A stretch of 64,000 nt of DNA from Thalassotalea loyana (GCF_030161435.1 NZ_BSSV01000002.1:62001-126000); one strand, 5' to 3'; shown: positions 1 through 9,167, counted from the first letter of the stretch. A program made the numbers and translations. The notes: a model not told the origin generated them from the sequence alone.

Positions 1-1123
1 CAGTACCCATTACCGTAATGAGTAGAACAGAGCCTACCACCACACCTGATCGCCAGCCCATAAACAGACACAATGTTGCGGTTACAACCACTACCGACAT
101 GATGAGGTTTTCTATAAACCCTTCAACCGCCTTATCAACGATTTTGGCTTGGTTATATATTGGTGTTAGCTCAATGCCCGCTGGCAACTTTGCAAGTACT
201 TGCGCTATTTTTTCTTCAACATTGTGGCCGACATTAACAATGTTCACGTCATTAATCGCTGAAATAGACAACGTGACAGCTTCCTGACCATGATGATGAA
301 CAAGAAAGTTTTGTACGTCACTTTCTTCTAATTTGAGCTCAGCGATATCACGAATCTTTATCGAAGAGCTTGAACCTGGTAATACGAGCGTAAGATTACT
401 CAGGCTTTCAATTCTAGAGTCGGCATCTTCCACAAGCATACGGATGTTTTTGCCATCAACTTCAACACGGCCACTATCGAATGGCTGTAAATTATCGTTA
501 AAAAGCGCAATAACATCAGGAAATGACAGGCCCAATCCAGAAATGCGATATGGATCCATGTATGCAACGATTTGTTGTGACTTTAATCCGTTTACATCGA
601 CTTTAGCGACACCTTGAGCAGTGAGTAGTTCACGACGAATAATTCGTGAAAACTCTCGAATTTCACTTAAGCTAAAGTCAGGGGCCGTTAAGGCGTAATA
701 CAAACCAAAAACATCACCAAAATCATCAAGAACTTGTGGTTCAGAGGATCCAATTGGCAGCTGTGCATGAGCGTCCCTTAACCTTTTTCTCAGCTCATCC
801 CAAATTTGAGGAAGCGTTGAAGAATTATAGTTATCCTTGATTTCGACCGTCACTTCAGACATGCCTGGTTTAGAAATGGATGTCACTCTTTTCAGTTGAG
901 GCATTTGCTGAATGGCGACTTCAACACGTTCTGTTATTTCACGTTCAACTTTTTTGGCACTCGCCCCAGGAAAATAGGTCATCACACGTGCCTGCTTGAT
1001 AGTAAAAGCAGGATCTTCTAAACGACCGATATTCGATAATCCAACAACGCCACCGATAATACAGATGAGTACAAGTAACCAAATATTTACGGGATTTTTA
1101 ATTGAATAGCGTGCAATATCCAT
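1..1123 (-). CDS. RND efflux transporter permease, N-terminal part (cut by window edge)
   Basis: Reading the minus strand from the ATG at 1123 gives an open frame that runs off the left edge, about 374 residues. It begins MDIARYSIKNPVNIWLL, a first membrane helix, followed by a large periplasmic (porter) part with features of the HAE1/AcrB superfamily: a YFPGASAKKVE segment, an RVEVAIQQMPQ segment and a second hydrophobic run near the edge. It should be the proton-driven inner-membrane pump of a tripartite drug or metabolite exporter. Its ATG overlaps the stop of the upstream adaptor gene by one base (TAATG), so the two are translationally coupled. The catalytic membrane Asp residues lie outside the window, so substrate class is unknown. 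The family call is firm. Confidence 0.9.
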   Translation of the reverse strand, partial: MDIARYSIKNPVNIWLLVLICIIGGVVGLSNIGRLEDPAFTIKQARVMTYFPGASAKKVEREITERVEVAIQQMPQLKRVTSISKPGMSEVTVEIKDNYNSSTLPQIWDELRKRLRDAHAQLPIGSSEPQVLDDFGDVFGLYYALTAPDFSLSEIREFSRIIRRELLTAQGVAKVDVNGLKSQQIVAYMDPYRISGLGLSFPDVIALFNDNLQPFDSGRVEVDGKNIRMLVEDADSRIESLSNLTLVLPGSSSSIKIRDIAELKLEESDVQNFLVHHHGQEAVTLSISAINDVNIVNVGHNVEEKIAQVLAKLPAGIELTPIYNQAKIVDKAVEGFIENLIMSVVVVTATLCLFMGWRSGVVVGSVLLITVMGT

Positions 1124-2178
1124 TAATCATGCTCCGCTTTGTATGCTTCTACGAGTAACCCCTCATACATTTTGCTCGCGCCTGCCGTGACAATTTCATC
1201 TTCCGTTGTGAGTGCTGAATCAATAACGACAAAATCTTCAGCAAACTTAAGTACCGTGACTGGTGTTTTTTGCACAGTATGGCTATCAGGCGCATGTTTC
1301 CATAAATAAAAGCCCTGCTCTTTATCGCCTAAGATAGCTGATAAAGGAACAATATGTGCCTGCTCATCATTGGGTTCTTCGATAACAATATCTAAGATAG
1401 CACGTGCACCTGGTACTAAACTGATACCGTCGATTGGGTCCATCGCGAATACAGCTTTGTAGGTTTGTGTTACCGGATCAGGTGTTGTTGAGTGTTCTAA
1501 ATAAGCCACAGGAAATGATTGTTCCAAGCTGCCGATAGTAGCGGTTGCCTGTTTAATTTTCTTGCCCGTGTTTGATGTAATGACACGCTCTGGCACATTG
1601 ATTTTGAAATAGATTTTAGAAATATCCTGCATACGAGCGATGGGTTGTCCGGCCTGCACAAAGCTATTGTTATCGACAAGTCGTTCCGAAATTTGCGCGC
1701 TAAACGGCGCTAACAACTGTGTATAGCTCAATTCTTGTTGGCTGTTACTAAGTTCGATTTCAGCAAGTTCAAATGCGGTTTGAGCATTGTCAAACGCTCG
1801 CTGCGAAGTCAAACCTTTTTCTAGCATTTGGGCTAGACGATTTAATTCTCGCTCAGCTTGTTGCTTCTTAGACGTTTGCTCTTTTACACGACGAACAAAA
1901 GGTTTTTGGTCAATTGTTGCCAAGATATGACCTTTTTCTACTTGTGTTCCCGTTACAATGTCTTGCTGAACAAGTCGTCCAGAGACCTCAAAACTCACAT
2001 CAACGGTTTTAACTGCATCAACTTCAGCCGGAAACGTATATTTAGCATTCTCATTAATAAGTTGTACTTTGCTCAACTTCACCAAGACTGGCGTAGGTTG
2101 TTTTTCAACCACTTGGGTATTATCAGAGCAGGAAACAATTAACGCTAAACTGGCAAATGCCACTAGTAATCTTTTCAT
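1123..2178 (-). CDS. RND efflux periplasmic adaptor (membrane fusion protein), lipoprotein
   Basis: This 351-residue protein is the periplasmic adaptor joining the RND pump to an outer-membrane channel. I chose the ATG at 2178 over the upstream in-frame start at 2232 because it gives a clean lipoprotein signal, MKRLLVAF...ALIVSC, with the lipid-modified Cys at residue 17, and has AGAG upstream. After the signal come the typical beta-barrel and lipoyl halves (FEVSGRLVQQDIVTGTQVEKG) around a coiled-coil hairpin rich in Gln and Glu, and a C-terminal membrane-proximal domain. It overlaps the permease start by one base. The divergent TetR gene at 2316 is the likely local repressor. The outer-membrane partner is not in the window. 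Confidence 0.92.
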   Translation of the reverse strand: MKRLLVAFASLALIVSCSDNTQVVEKQPTPVLVKLSKVQLINENAKYTFPAEVDAVKTVDVSFEVSGRLVQQDIVTGTQVEKGHILATIDQKPFVRRVKEQTSKKQQAERELNRLAQMLEKGLTSQRAFDNAQTAFELAEIELSNSQQELSYTQLLAPFSAQISERLVDNNSFVQAGQPIARMQDISKIYFKINVPERVITSNTGKKIKQATATIGSLEQSFPVAYLEHSTTPDPVTQTYKAVFAMDPIDGISLVPGARAILDIVIEEPNDEQAHIVPLSAILGDKEQGFYLWKHAPDSHTVQKTPVTVLKFAEDFVVIDSALTTEDEIVTAGASKMYEGLLVEAYKAEHD

Positions 2179-2244
2179 CAAAATTTCTCTTTGGTGCTTA
2201 AAAACACATAAACATGAACACAAGGTTAACACATTATCAAAATT

Positions 2245-2297
2245 TGTAAACTTTGTAATTTATTTTAAAAGCCATTACAATCGAATTATTGTTTACA
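2245..2297. promoter_or_regulatory. Nested inverted repeats between adaptor and tetR genes
   Basis: Two inverted repeats are nested in the divergent promoter region: TGTAAAC (2245-2251) with GTTTACA (2291-2297), and TTGTAAT (2253-2259) with ATTACAA (2274-2280). This layout is what a TetR dimer pair controlling both directions would need. The arms are seen directly; the assignment to the adjacent TetR is inference. Confidence 0.45.
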
Positions 2298-2315
2298 TTT
2301 GTCATTGGTTTTCCT

Positions 2316-2882
2316 TTGCTCAACAGTACTATTAAAATATTAAACGCAGCTAGACGATGCTTCTATCAGCACGGATATAGCGCAACGACTATTTCCATGA
2401 TCAGTAAATACGCTGACGTCTCTCGCGTGACCATTCATAAACAGTTTTGCTCAAAAGAGCAGATTTTTCGAAAAGTTTTGATCCATTACACTGAAGAAAT
2501 GGTAGAACAATCCATTCAGCTCGTTGAGGAAAGTGCTGATTGTTGGGAAAAAGTTGAGTCGCTATTAACCCAATGGGGTGATGAAATATTTCAGGAAATT
2601 GGTGACGAATTCATTCGAGCAGACCTAATCTATTCCGCCAAAAAGTTTTGCAAAGATGAGCTGTTAAAAATGCGGGATGCAAAGTGTGAAATAGTAGAGC
2701 AACTCCTTAAACAAGGTATTGAGCAAAATATTGTTTCCTTGGAAAAGATTAATATGACAGCTTATGAAGTCGCAGATCTGATTGAATTGTCCTTTAGTGG
2801 CCTTGTAAATACAGAACAAGAAGAAAACCGTGATAGTCAAATAAACGCTCTTATTAGAGTCTATAGAACGGCAACATCTTAA
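2316..2882 (+). CDS. TetR/AcrR family transcriptional regulator
   Basis: A 188-residue regulator with an N-terminal TetR helix-turn-helix (ILNAARRCFYQHGYSATTI, then ISKYADVSRVTIHKQFCSKEQIF) and an alpha-helical ligand-binding C-terminal domain. It diverges from the RND adaptor gene and probably represses the pump in the absence of a ligand. The start is uncertain: no ATG lies before the HTH. TTG codons at 2289 and 2316 are both possible; I prefer 2316 because the earlier one would place the outer operator arm inside the coding sequence. No good ribosome binding site is visible for either. Downstream the gene converges on a small membrane protein gene only 7 bases away. Confidence 0.87.
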   Translation: MLNSTIKILNAARRCFYQHGYSATTISMISKYADVSRVTIHKQFCSKEQIFRKVLIHYTEEMVEQSIQLVEESADCWEKVESLLTQWGDEIFQEIGDEFIRADLIYSAKKFCKDELLKMRDAKCEIVEQLLKQGIEQNIVSLEKINMTAYEVADLIELSFSGLVNTEQEENRDSQINALIRVYRTATS

Positions 2883-2889
2883 TTGACTT

Positions 2890-3129
2890 TTATTGTTTAG
2901 GCTTTCGTCTATCATTTTCTCGTTTTACCAACAAAAACGTTAAATACATTTTAGTTGGTAACGAGAGAATTAAACCAATAGCAACGCAGGCAGCACTTAT
3001 GATCATACCGGTGACGCCCATGGTTTGAGGTAAGTTTGCGTAACTAATCAAATAATGACCTAACAAGAGCAAGCATAAACCAATAACGATGATGATTTTG
3101 AGTAATTTTATCAACGCTTCTTCAGACAT
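2890..3129 (-). CDS. Small membrane protein of unknown function (79 aa)
   Basis: I do not recognise the family. The protein has two strongly hydrophobic segments, roughly residues 9-31 (IIIVIGLCLLLLGHYLI) and 38-66, separated by a short polar loop, and a basic C-terminus (KRENDRRKPKQ). This suggests a two-helix inner-membrane protein with its tail in the cytoplasm. GAG sits eight bases before the ATG. It stands alone between the convergent tetR gene and the divergent yqhD gene. Confidence 0.6.
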   Translation of the reverse strand: MSEEALIKLLKIIIVIGLCLLLLGHYLISYANLPQTMGVTGMIISAACVAIGLILSLPTKMYLTFLLVKRENDRRKPKQ

Positions 3130-3192
3130 AATTAAAACTCTGCGAATGACTAAGCCTTGAAAACAACTTAAATCAACCTACATAAAATGTAT

Positions 3193-3204
3193 TGATGTAC
3201 ATCA
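3193..3204. promoter_or_regulatory. 12-bp palindrome upstream of yqhD
   Basis: TGATGTACATCA is a perfect 12-bp palindrome about 45 bases before the yqhD ATG. It is a possible operator for an unknown regulator. In Enterobacteria yqhD is activated by YqhC, but no yqhC homologue is adjacent here. Confidence 0.3.
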
Positions 3205-3248
3205 TGTAAGTGATAAAAAACCACGAACACATAACCCTGGAATGAAAT

Positions 3249-4415
3249 ATGTTTAACTTTAGTTATAGTAATAAAACGCGAATTCACTTTGGTGAAAACC
3301 AAATCTCTCAAATTAGCAAAGAAATTCCAAAATCAGCCAAAGTGCTTGTCACTTATGGCGGTGGTAGCATTAAGTCTAATGGGGTTTATAGCCAAGTGGA
3401 GAGTGCACTGGCTGATCACACGTGGTTTGAGTTCTCAGGTATTGAGCCAAATCCAAGTTTAGAAACACTGTCTAAAGCATTAGAAATAGTTGAACAAGAG
3501 AGTATCGATTATATACTTGCCGTTGGTGGTGGTTCAGTAATTGATGGTAGTAAGTTTATTGCTGCAGCGGCACAGTTTGAAGGCGACCCTTGGGACATTT
3601 TAGCTAAAAATGCTCCGGTACACAGCGCAATAGATTTAGGTGTCGTATTAACGTTACCGGCTACAGGTTCGGAGTCAAATAGCTTTGCAGTTGTCTCTAA
3701 AAAAGCAACCAATGAGAAACTAGCGTTTGGCAGCGAACATGTTCATCCAAGCTTTGCTGTGCTTGATCCAAATGTGATGGCATCTTTGCCTGAGAAACAA
3801 TTAACTAACGGTATTGTCGATGCTTTTGTGCATGTTATGGAACAGTACTTAACCTACCCTGTTAACGCCAATATACAAGATAGGTTTTCAGAAGGAATTT
3901 TACTGACGTTAATGGATGATGGTCTTAAGCTTATCAATAACCGAGAAGATAAAGGTGCGCGCGCAAATGTGATGTGGAGCGCGACGCAAGCACTCAGCGG
4001 CCTTATTGGTGTTGGGGTACCACAAGATTGGTCGACGCACGGTATTGGTCATCAAATCACCGCTCTATATGGCTTAGACCATGCACAAACACTTACCATC
4101 GTTTTGCCAAGAATGATGTCGACTATGCGTCGTGAAAAACAAGACAAGCTTTTACAATATGGAGAACGTGTTCTAGGTATTGTTCCAGCCCAATGTAACA
4201 ATGATATTGATAGCACTATCGATCTAATTATAGAAAAAACAGAGGCATTTTTTAGCGCGGTAAAAATGCGCACACGCTTCGGTGAATATCAATTAGCGGA
4301 AGAAGTTGTCGAGCCAATTATTGATAACTTGACGCAGCTAAAAATGACTAAGCAAGGTGAATCTCAAGCAGTAACGTTAGATAAAGTTAGAGAAATATTA
4401 ACCAACAGCCTGTAA
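3249..4415 (+). CDS. yqhD: NADPH-dependent aldehyde reductase, iron-type alcohol dehydrogenase family
   Basis: At 388 residues this closely matches E. coli YqhD, which reduces short-chain and lipid-peroxidation aldehydes using NADPH. Visible motifs are GGGS at 37-40 and 93-96 (nucleotide binding), TLPATGSESN, and the metal ligands D191, H195, H264 and H278, which equal E. coli D194, H198, H267 and H281 with a constant offset of three. It is cytoplasmic and monocistronic, with a strong hairpin terminator directly after the stop. A role in detoxifying reactive aldehydes is known for the family and inferred here. Confidence 0.93.
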   Translation: MFNFSYSNKTRIHFGENQISQISKEIPKSAKVLVTYGGGSIKSNGVYSQVESALADHTWFEFSGIEPNPSLETLSKALEIVEQESIDYILAVGGGSVIDGSKFIAAAAQFEGDPWDILAKNAPVHSAIDLGVVLTLPATGSESNSFAVVSKKATNEKLAFGSEHVHPSFAVLDPNVMASLPEKQLTNGIVDAFVHVMEQYLTYPVNANIQDRFSEGILLTLMDDGLKLINNREDKGARANVMWSATQALSGLIGVGVPQDWSTHGIGHQITALYGLDHAQTLTIVLPRMMSTMRREKQDKLLQYGERVLGIVPAQCNNDIDSTIDLIIEKTEAFFSAVKMRTRFGEYQLAEEVVEPIIDNLTQLKMTKQGESQAVTLDKVREILTNSL

Positions 4416-4422
4416 CCATACG

Positions 4423-4453
4423 AAAAAGCCAGCTTTCTAAGCTGGCTTTTTAT
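4423..4453 (+). terminator. Intrinsic terminator after yqhD
   Basis: AAGCCAGCTT and AAGCTGGCTT form a GC-rich stem with a short loop, followed by TTTT. It also lies downstream of the convergent argO gene and may serve both. Confidence 0.85.
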
Positions 4454-4475
4454 TAATGAAGGTAAATTTGCTAGC

Positions 4476-5090
4476 CTACACTAATGTAACTAATAGGCTG
4501 GCAGCTATTGCCCACATAATTAACGCAACAATCAAGTTGATTCCCCTTTGCACTTTCGGTGTGGACAACCAAGGTGACATTTTTGCAGCACCAAGTGATA
4601 AGACAAAAAACCACGTTAAGCTTGCTAGCAATGTGCCAAACAAAAAGAAAATCCTCTCAGCTTCACTAAATTGGCCGCTAATACTACCAATAAGAACCAC
4701 GGTATCTAAATAAACATGAGGGTTTAACAAGGTTACTGCTAACGTAGTAAATATTACGGTTTTTCTCGTTGCTGGCGACATTTCTTTCGCCATTTGATCA
4801 TTACTAGAAAAGTAGAAACTTTTAAAAAACATCGCGCCGTAAAACAGCAGAAACGCAACACCTAAAATCGTAATAGCTTTAGCAATTACCGGATGAGCGC
4901 CAAGCAAAGCACCGCCACCAAACACCCCCAAAGACATCAAAATAAAGTCGCAAATGATACAAATGGACGCAGCTAAAATATGATGGTTACGTTTAATCCC
5001 TTGATTTAATACATAAGCATTCTGGGCACCGATAGGCATAATCAAGCCAGCACCAATTACAAAACCTTTCGCCAAAGTCACAAACATCAT
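4476..5090 (-). CDS. argO: LysE/ArgO family amino-acid exporter
   Basis: A 204-residue inner-membrane exporter with about five or six helices. The N-terminal LIMPIGAQNAYVLNQGIKRNHH segment and the LAVTLLNPHVYLDTVVLIGSI segment match E. coli ArgO, which exports arginine (and canavanine) under ArgP control. The start at 5090 (or the adjacent ATG at 5087) is set by GAGGAG immediately upstream; a longer frame to 5144 has no support. The divergent neighbour is argP, the same arrangement of regulator and target known in enterobacteria, although there the two are not always adjacent. Confidence 0.92.
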   Translation of the reverse strand: MMFVTLAKGFVIGAGLIMPIGAQNAYVLNQGIKRNHHILAASICIICDFILMSLGVFGGGALLGAHPVIAKAITILGVAFLLFYGAMFFKSFYFSSNDQMAKEMSPATRKTVIFTTLAVTLLNPHVYLDTVVLIGSISGQFSEAERIFFLFGTLLASLTWFFVLSLGAAKMSPWLSTPKVQRGINLIVALIMWAIAASLLVTLV

Positions 5091-5151
5091 TTTTCTCCTC
5101 AATTCCCACAGCAATGAATACGGCGACAGATTATGCCTTGACACACAACAA

Positions 5152-5187
5152 GTAAAATTAATAAATTTAATTAATTATTAATTTTAC
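5152..5187. promoter_or_regulatory. 13-bp inverted repeat in argO/argP intergenic region
   Basis: GTAAAATTAATAA (5152-5164) and TTATTAATTTTAC (5175-5187) are perfect inverted arms around a 10-bp AT-only spacer. The repeat sits between the two divergent starts, as expected for a LysR-type (ArgP) binding site controlling argO and autoregulating argP. The repeat is direct observation; the regulator is inference. Confidence 0.55.
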
Positions 5188-5202
5188 TAATAAGCGGTAA
5201 AA

Positions 5203-6108
5203 ATGATGAATATTGAAAAACTAGATTATAAATTGGTTGCTGCCTTAGATGCTGTCATCACTGCTCAGAGCTTTGAAGGTGCAGCAACCAAATTACACAT
5301 TACTCAATCTGCTATTTCTCAACGAATTAAACAACTTGAGCAGTGGCTTGCTCAGCCGGTGCTTATTCGAGGTACACCAATTGAAGCGACTGAAACAGGT
5401 CAAAAACTACTATCTCACTACCAAAAGATTAAACAATTGGAGAGTGCCTTGTTGGGCGAACTAAGGCCTGACTTGGCCAGTGCAACAACTCAGGTTTCAA
5501 TTGCACTGAACGCAGATACACTGGCAAGTTGGTTTATACCGGCAATAACACCGTTATTAAAACAGCAAAATATCGTCTTTGATCTTAAAGTTGCGAATGA
5601 AGCTGTTAGTCACGAATTATTGAAGAAAGGCGAAGTGTTTGGTGCGGTTAGTAGTCATGCGACAAGCTTTGCTGGCGGTAAAGCAACCTTTTTGGGCGAA
5701 CTTGAATATGTCCTTTGCGCGAATCAAACATTTAACAATCAATATTTTTCAGCAGGACTAAATCGTGAATCACTTCGCCATGCGCCAGCCATCAGTTTCG
5801 ACAGCTTCGACAACATGCATACAAGTTTCATAAAACAACACTTTAACCTATCTGCGAACGATTACCCTCGCCACCAACTAAGAAGCTCGGAGGCTTTTGT
5901 GAGTATGGCATTAGCAGGGGTTGCTTATGCGTTGCTTCCGACGACGCAAGCACAGGAACATCTTAATCGTCATGAATTAATTGACCTCGCCCCCAGCCTG
6001 AGAATCAAGCAAGATCTCTATTGGCATAGCTGGCATCTAGAGCAAGGAATATACAAAGAAATATCGAATACAATTGTGAATTTTGCACAAAACTTGTTGG
6101 CAAAATAG
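5203..6108 (+). CDS. argP: LysR-family regulator ArgP
   Basis: A 301-residue LysR-type regulator. The N-terminal winged HTH (GAATKLHITQSAISQRIKQLEQ) and the effector-domain segments (ALNADTLASWFIPAITP, FDSFDNMHTSFIKQHFNL, SSEAFVSMALAGVAYALLP) track E. coli ArgP/IciA closely. ArgP responds to arginine and lysine and activates argO. The start could be 5203 or the next codon (ATGATG). It is divergent from argO across a 112-base region containing a long inverted repeat. Confidence 0.92.
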   Translation: MMNIEKLDYKLVAALDAVITAQSFEGAATKLHITQSAISQRIKQLEQWLAQPVLIRGTPIEATETGQKLLSHYQKIKQLESALLGELRPDLASATTQVSIALNADTLASWFIPAITPLLKQQNIVFDLKVANEAVSHELLKKGEVFGAVSSHATSFAGGKATFLGELEYVLCANQTFNNQYFSAGLNRESLRHAPAISFDSFDNMHTSFIKQHFNLSANDYPRHQLRSSEAFVSMALAGVAYALLPTTQAQEHLNRHELIDLAPSLRIKQDLYWHSWHLEQGIYKEISNTIVNFAQNLLAK

Positions 6109-6191
6109 GCAGTTTGTTGGACAAATAAGCAGTCGTCAGTTGTTGCGATGTTTTCCTCTAATTTTTTCTTGAACCTGCTTAATATTTGAGT

Positions 6192-7412
6192 ATGATGCGC
6201 GGCTCTTTTGACTATTCAATTTGCCTTAACGAATTAATGAAAAAACTACTAACTGCCCCTGTAAGAATGAACCTGAGTGATACGCAAAACCAATACTATC
6301 AACAGATATTGCAGCAAGTCGCTCATTTAAGCCTCAATTTTATGGCAGTAAAAGTAGAACATCATCCTGAAAACTTTATTGAATGGTGTAAAGAGTTCTA
6401 TCGCATATGCCGCCAGGACTTAAATCTTGAATTACTCGACGAACATCAGTTCAAGCCATTAAAAAAAATTGAAGATACACTTACACAAGCAATTAGCGTA
6501 GACCAAATCAAGTTATCTCGTGTTATGCCATGGCCAGTTTTTGTCGGTTTCATCGAACAAAACTCTTCACGCCATGGACTTGATGAGAGAAAGGCTTTAT
6601 TGGCTTATTTACAGACAAAACTGTCGACTCCATTTGATGAACTCATCGAAGAAGATCGTCTCGCGCTCATTGGAAAACACACAAACAAGCATGACCCGAG
6701 TATTTATCAATTTGATGTTGAATGGTTTGGTGCAACTAAAGCAAATAAAAGCTTTATGTCGTTGGTTAATGAACAGCCTAAAGCTATTGCGACACTTATT
6801 TCCATAATCCCAATAGAGGGCGATATTACCGAGCAAATTTACTTTGATTTTGTCGAGAAATATATTGCACTTTACAGCCAATTTTTGCCCAATGAAAAAA
6901 TTGCGTTTATCCCAGCTACTCGACTGCTCGCAATGATTCGCCCGGATCAGTTTGTTTCGTTAACTAACGCAAAGCTCGATGTTTTATGCAATGGGTTAGG
7001 TATTGCAAAAATAACAAATCAAGGACCAAAAGCGTTTTTTGATTATTGGCACGAAGTCATTATCACAATGCGAAACTCACCGTGGTGGGCTCACGGTCAA
7101 CCAGAAGATGAAAATGAACAGGCAATTTGGGCTTATCGTGCTGCCCTTCTTGATTTGTTTATCTTCGTTGAAGAAGATCACGCAACTCACTCTAATTTTG
7201 TTAAGTTACGTGACAAGCCTAAAAAGGCAACGGGCAAACAAACGGCAACCAAACGAACCAAAGCCTCAGCAGAGCAGCTTGTTGATCAAGCTCTACAAGA
7301 CGAATCAATTCCTGAATTTATTAAAGGCATGCGTGACTCTATTATCAAGAGCGTTCAAGCAGGAAAGTCAGTCGATGATTCAATAAGCTTGATGAAAGCG
7401 ATTTTCAGTTAA
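6192..7412 (+). CDS. Protein of unknown function (about 406 aa)
   Basis: I do not recognise this protein. It is soluble-looking, with no signal peptide or membrane helix, and is rich in aromatic and acidic residues. A well-structured central part includes FIPATRLLAMIRPDQFVSL, and a WWAHGQPEDENEQAIWAYRAALLDLFIFVEEDH stretch follows (shown here only as landmarks near residues 245 and 300). A Lys/Thr-rich linker (KKATGKQTATKRTKAS, about residues 343-358) separates a C-terminal helical segment. The start is uncertain: ATGs at 6192, 6195 and 6237 and a TTG at 6186 are all in frame, and none has a clear ribosome binding site. It lies alone between argP and the convergent tyrR-like gene. Confidence 0.7.
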   Translation: MMRGSFDYSICLNELMKKLLTAPVRMNLSDTQNQYYQQILQQVAHLSLNFMAVKVEHHPENFIEWCKEFYRICRQDLNLELLDEHQFKPLKKIEDTLTQAISVDQIKLSRVMPWPVFVGFIEQNSSRHGLDERKALLAYLQTKLSTPFDELIEEDRLALIGKHTNKHDPSIYQFDVEWFGATKANKSFMSLVNEQPKAIATLISIIPIEGDITEQIYFDFVEKYIALYSQFLPNEKIAFIPATRLLAMIRPDQFVSLTNAKLDVLCNGLGIAKITNQGPKAFFDYWHEVIITMRNSPWWAHGQPEDENEQAIWAYRAALLDLFIFVEEDHATHSNFVKLRDKPKKATGKQTATKRTKASAEQLVDQALQDESIPEFIKGMRDSIIKSVQAGKSVDDSISLMKAIFS

Positions 7413-7438
7413 CCCAAGGGCTTAGTCGCGCACTATGG

Positions 7439-9004
7439 CTAAGGTAACTGATGTTGCCTTAGTTTCATTGCTACTTTGTTATGAGAAACCCCCAATCGTT
7501 TGGCAAGCGCTCTTGTCGTCTTATACTTGGGAAGTAATTGGCTAAGTAACGCACGCTCAAAAAGCGTTTGAGCTTCATGCCAGTTTGCACATTGACTGTA
7601 GTCCGATGAAGAGGGTCCAGTAGCTGACTCACCTGTTTCATCGATAGGTCGAGCCTCCGATAGCTCATTAAATACGAGTGCAATATCTTCACTATCAATA
7701 ACGTCAGACTTAGCTAACGCCACAAGTCTAAATAAGCTATTTTGCAATTGCCTAATATTTCCCGGCCACTGATAGGATGCAAGTAATTTATATCCACCTT
7801 CTGTCAACACCGGTTTTGTTAAAGCGACCTGTTTAGCGGCCAATTTTAGAAAATGTGGAATAAGCAACGACAAATCGTCAATTCGTTCTCTAAGTGGTGG
7901 AATAACTATCGATAACACGTTGAGTCGATAATAAAGATCTTCACGAAAACCTTGGTTTTGAATGTTTAACTCTAAGTTTTGGTGAGTTGCGGAAATAATC
8001 CGAACATTTGCATTAAGCTCCTGGGTACCACCAACACGCCTAAATTGGTAATTTTCTAAAAACCGTAGCAATTTAGCTTGTAGATAAACAGACATTTCGG
8101 CGATTTCATCAAGAAATATTGTTCCTCCCTCAGCTAACTCCAACAAACCTGGCTTCCCACCTTTGTTTGCGCCGGTAAAAGCACCTGCTTGATAACCAAA
8201 TAATTCACTCTCGAGCAAGTGTTCAGGTAATGTTGCGCAATTTATTGCTAAAAACGGTTGTTGATGACGAGATGAACCTTGATGAATAGCACGAGCAAGA
8301 AGTTCTTTACCTGTTCCTGTCTCACCGCGCAGAAGAACAGGAAGGTCTAACGCTGCAAATCGAGTTGCTTGCTCTTTAACATCATTCATCACTGAAGATT
8401 GACTTAATATCCCGTCGATTCCTTCATCTAAGGGTTTCGCACTCTGTAGCGCCGATATTTGACGTCCCAATGCTCTTGTCTCTCTGAGCATAATTACGGC
8501 GCCTTGATAATCAGCATCGGCATATACGGTACTAATATCTGCAATAAATTGTTGTTGGTTAACAGTAACAGAGACACTTCGGCTAGATTTTGATTGCATG
8601 TCTATTCTTGCGACATTCAATAATTGATAAACATCTTGGCCGACAACCTTTGTCAGTTCATGGCCTTCTGTAAATAGCTTAAGTGCTGCGGCATTTGCTG
8701 TTATCACAATTCCTTGTCGGTCAATATCTAAAATCGGCTCAGCTATCCTTGCAAGTAATGCCTGTAAATGACTCTCTTTTAAGGCACTAGGCATTAAATC
8801 TATTTCTTCACAAGCAATGTACTCATCTAAATGACGCAAGGCTTCTGCGATATCGGGTAACGACTGTTGTTCATCTTCAAGATCAACATAAATAATTCCA
8901 GTTTCCACTTCCATCGCGATTAGGTTCCATCCGTGACTTGCTATCACGGTGAGCACTTTTTGAGATACACCTAATTTGTCTTCTAGAGAGATTGCTACTT
9001 TCAT
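7439..9004 (-). CDS. tyrR: TyrR-family sigma-54-type transcriptional regulator
   Basis: A 521-residue protein with the TyrR layout: ACT-like N-terminus (about 1-75), PAS domain (about 80-190), AAA+ domain (about 205-430) and a C-terminal Fis-like HTH ([16 protein letters not shown]). Walker A is GETGTGKE at 227-234, Walker B is GGTIFLDE at 293-300, and a complete GAFTGA loop lies at 274-279. E. coli TyrR lacks that loop and works with sigma-70; its presence points to PhhR/TyrR-like proteins able to activate sigma-54 promoters. Two TyrR-like boxes abut its start codon, suggesting autoregulation. It diverges from methionine gamma-lyase. Effectors are probably aromatic amino acids by family, but this is not visible from sequence. 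Confidence 0.88.
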   Translation of the reverse strand: MKVAISLEDKLGVSQKVLTVIASHGWNLIAMEVETGIIYVDLEDEQQSLPDIAEALRHLDEYIACEEIDLMPSALKESHLQALLARIAEPILDIDRQGIVITANAAALKLFTEGHELTKVVGQDVYQLLNVARIDMQSKSSRSVSVTVNQQQFIADISTVYADADYQGAVIMLRETRALGRQISALQSAKPLDEGIDGILSQSSVMNDVKEQATRFAALDLPVLLRGETGTGKELLARAIHQGSSRHQQPFLAINCATLPEHLLESELFGYQAGAFTGANKGGKPGLLELAEGGTIFLDEIAEMSVYLQAKLLRFLENYQFRRVGGTQELNANVRIISATHQNLELNIQNQGFREDLYYRLNVLSIVIPPLRERIDDLSLLIPHFLKLAAKQVALTKPVLTEGGYKLLASYQWPGNIRQLQNSLFRLVALAKSDVIDSEDIALVFNELSEARPIDETGESATGPSSSDYSQCANWHEAQTLFERALLSQLLPKYKTTRALAKRLGVSHNKVAMKLRQHQLP

Positions 9005-9005
9005 A

Positions 9006-9043
9006 TGTCATAAATTAATTACACTTGTAATACATTTATGACA
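9006..9043. promoter_or_regulatory. Two adjacent TyrR-like boxes just upstream of the tyrR start
   Basis: TGTCAT-N6-ATTACA (9006-9023) and TGTAAT-N6-ATGACA (9026-9043) each resemble the known TyrR box TGTAAA-N6-TTTACA. The two boxes are mirror images, so the outer arms form an 11-bp inverted repeat (9005-9015 with 9034-9044). Position directly before the ATG on the minus strand fits repression of tyrR by its own product. Confidence 0.6.
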
Positions 9044-9149
9044 TCAATTTATAAGACAGTCAATTAAAGAAGCTATCAGTGTTTGAGAGCCAACAAAGAC
9101 TAATAATTGTTTACTTAAGATAATAAATATCAACATCATCGACACCAAC

Positions 9150-9167
9150 TGTAATAAAAATATTACA
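9150..9167. promoter_or_regulatory. TyrR-like box upstream of methionine gamma-lyase
   Basis: TGTAAT-N6-ATTACA is a perfect palindrome matching the TyrR box consensus at 10 of 12 fixed positions. It lies about 75 bases upstream of a candidate -24/-12 promoter, an ordinary distance for an enhancer-binding activator. It belongs to the 372-base intergenic region 9005-9376, whose remainder is AT-rich with no gene. Confidence 0.6.
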
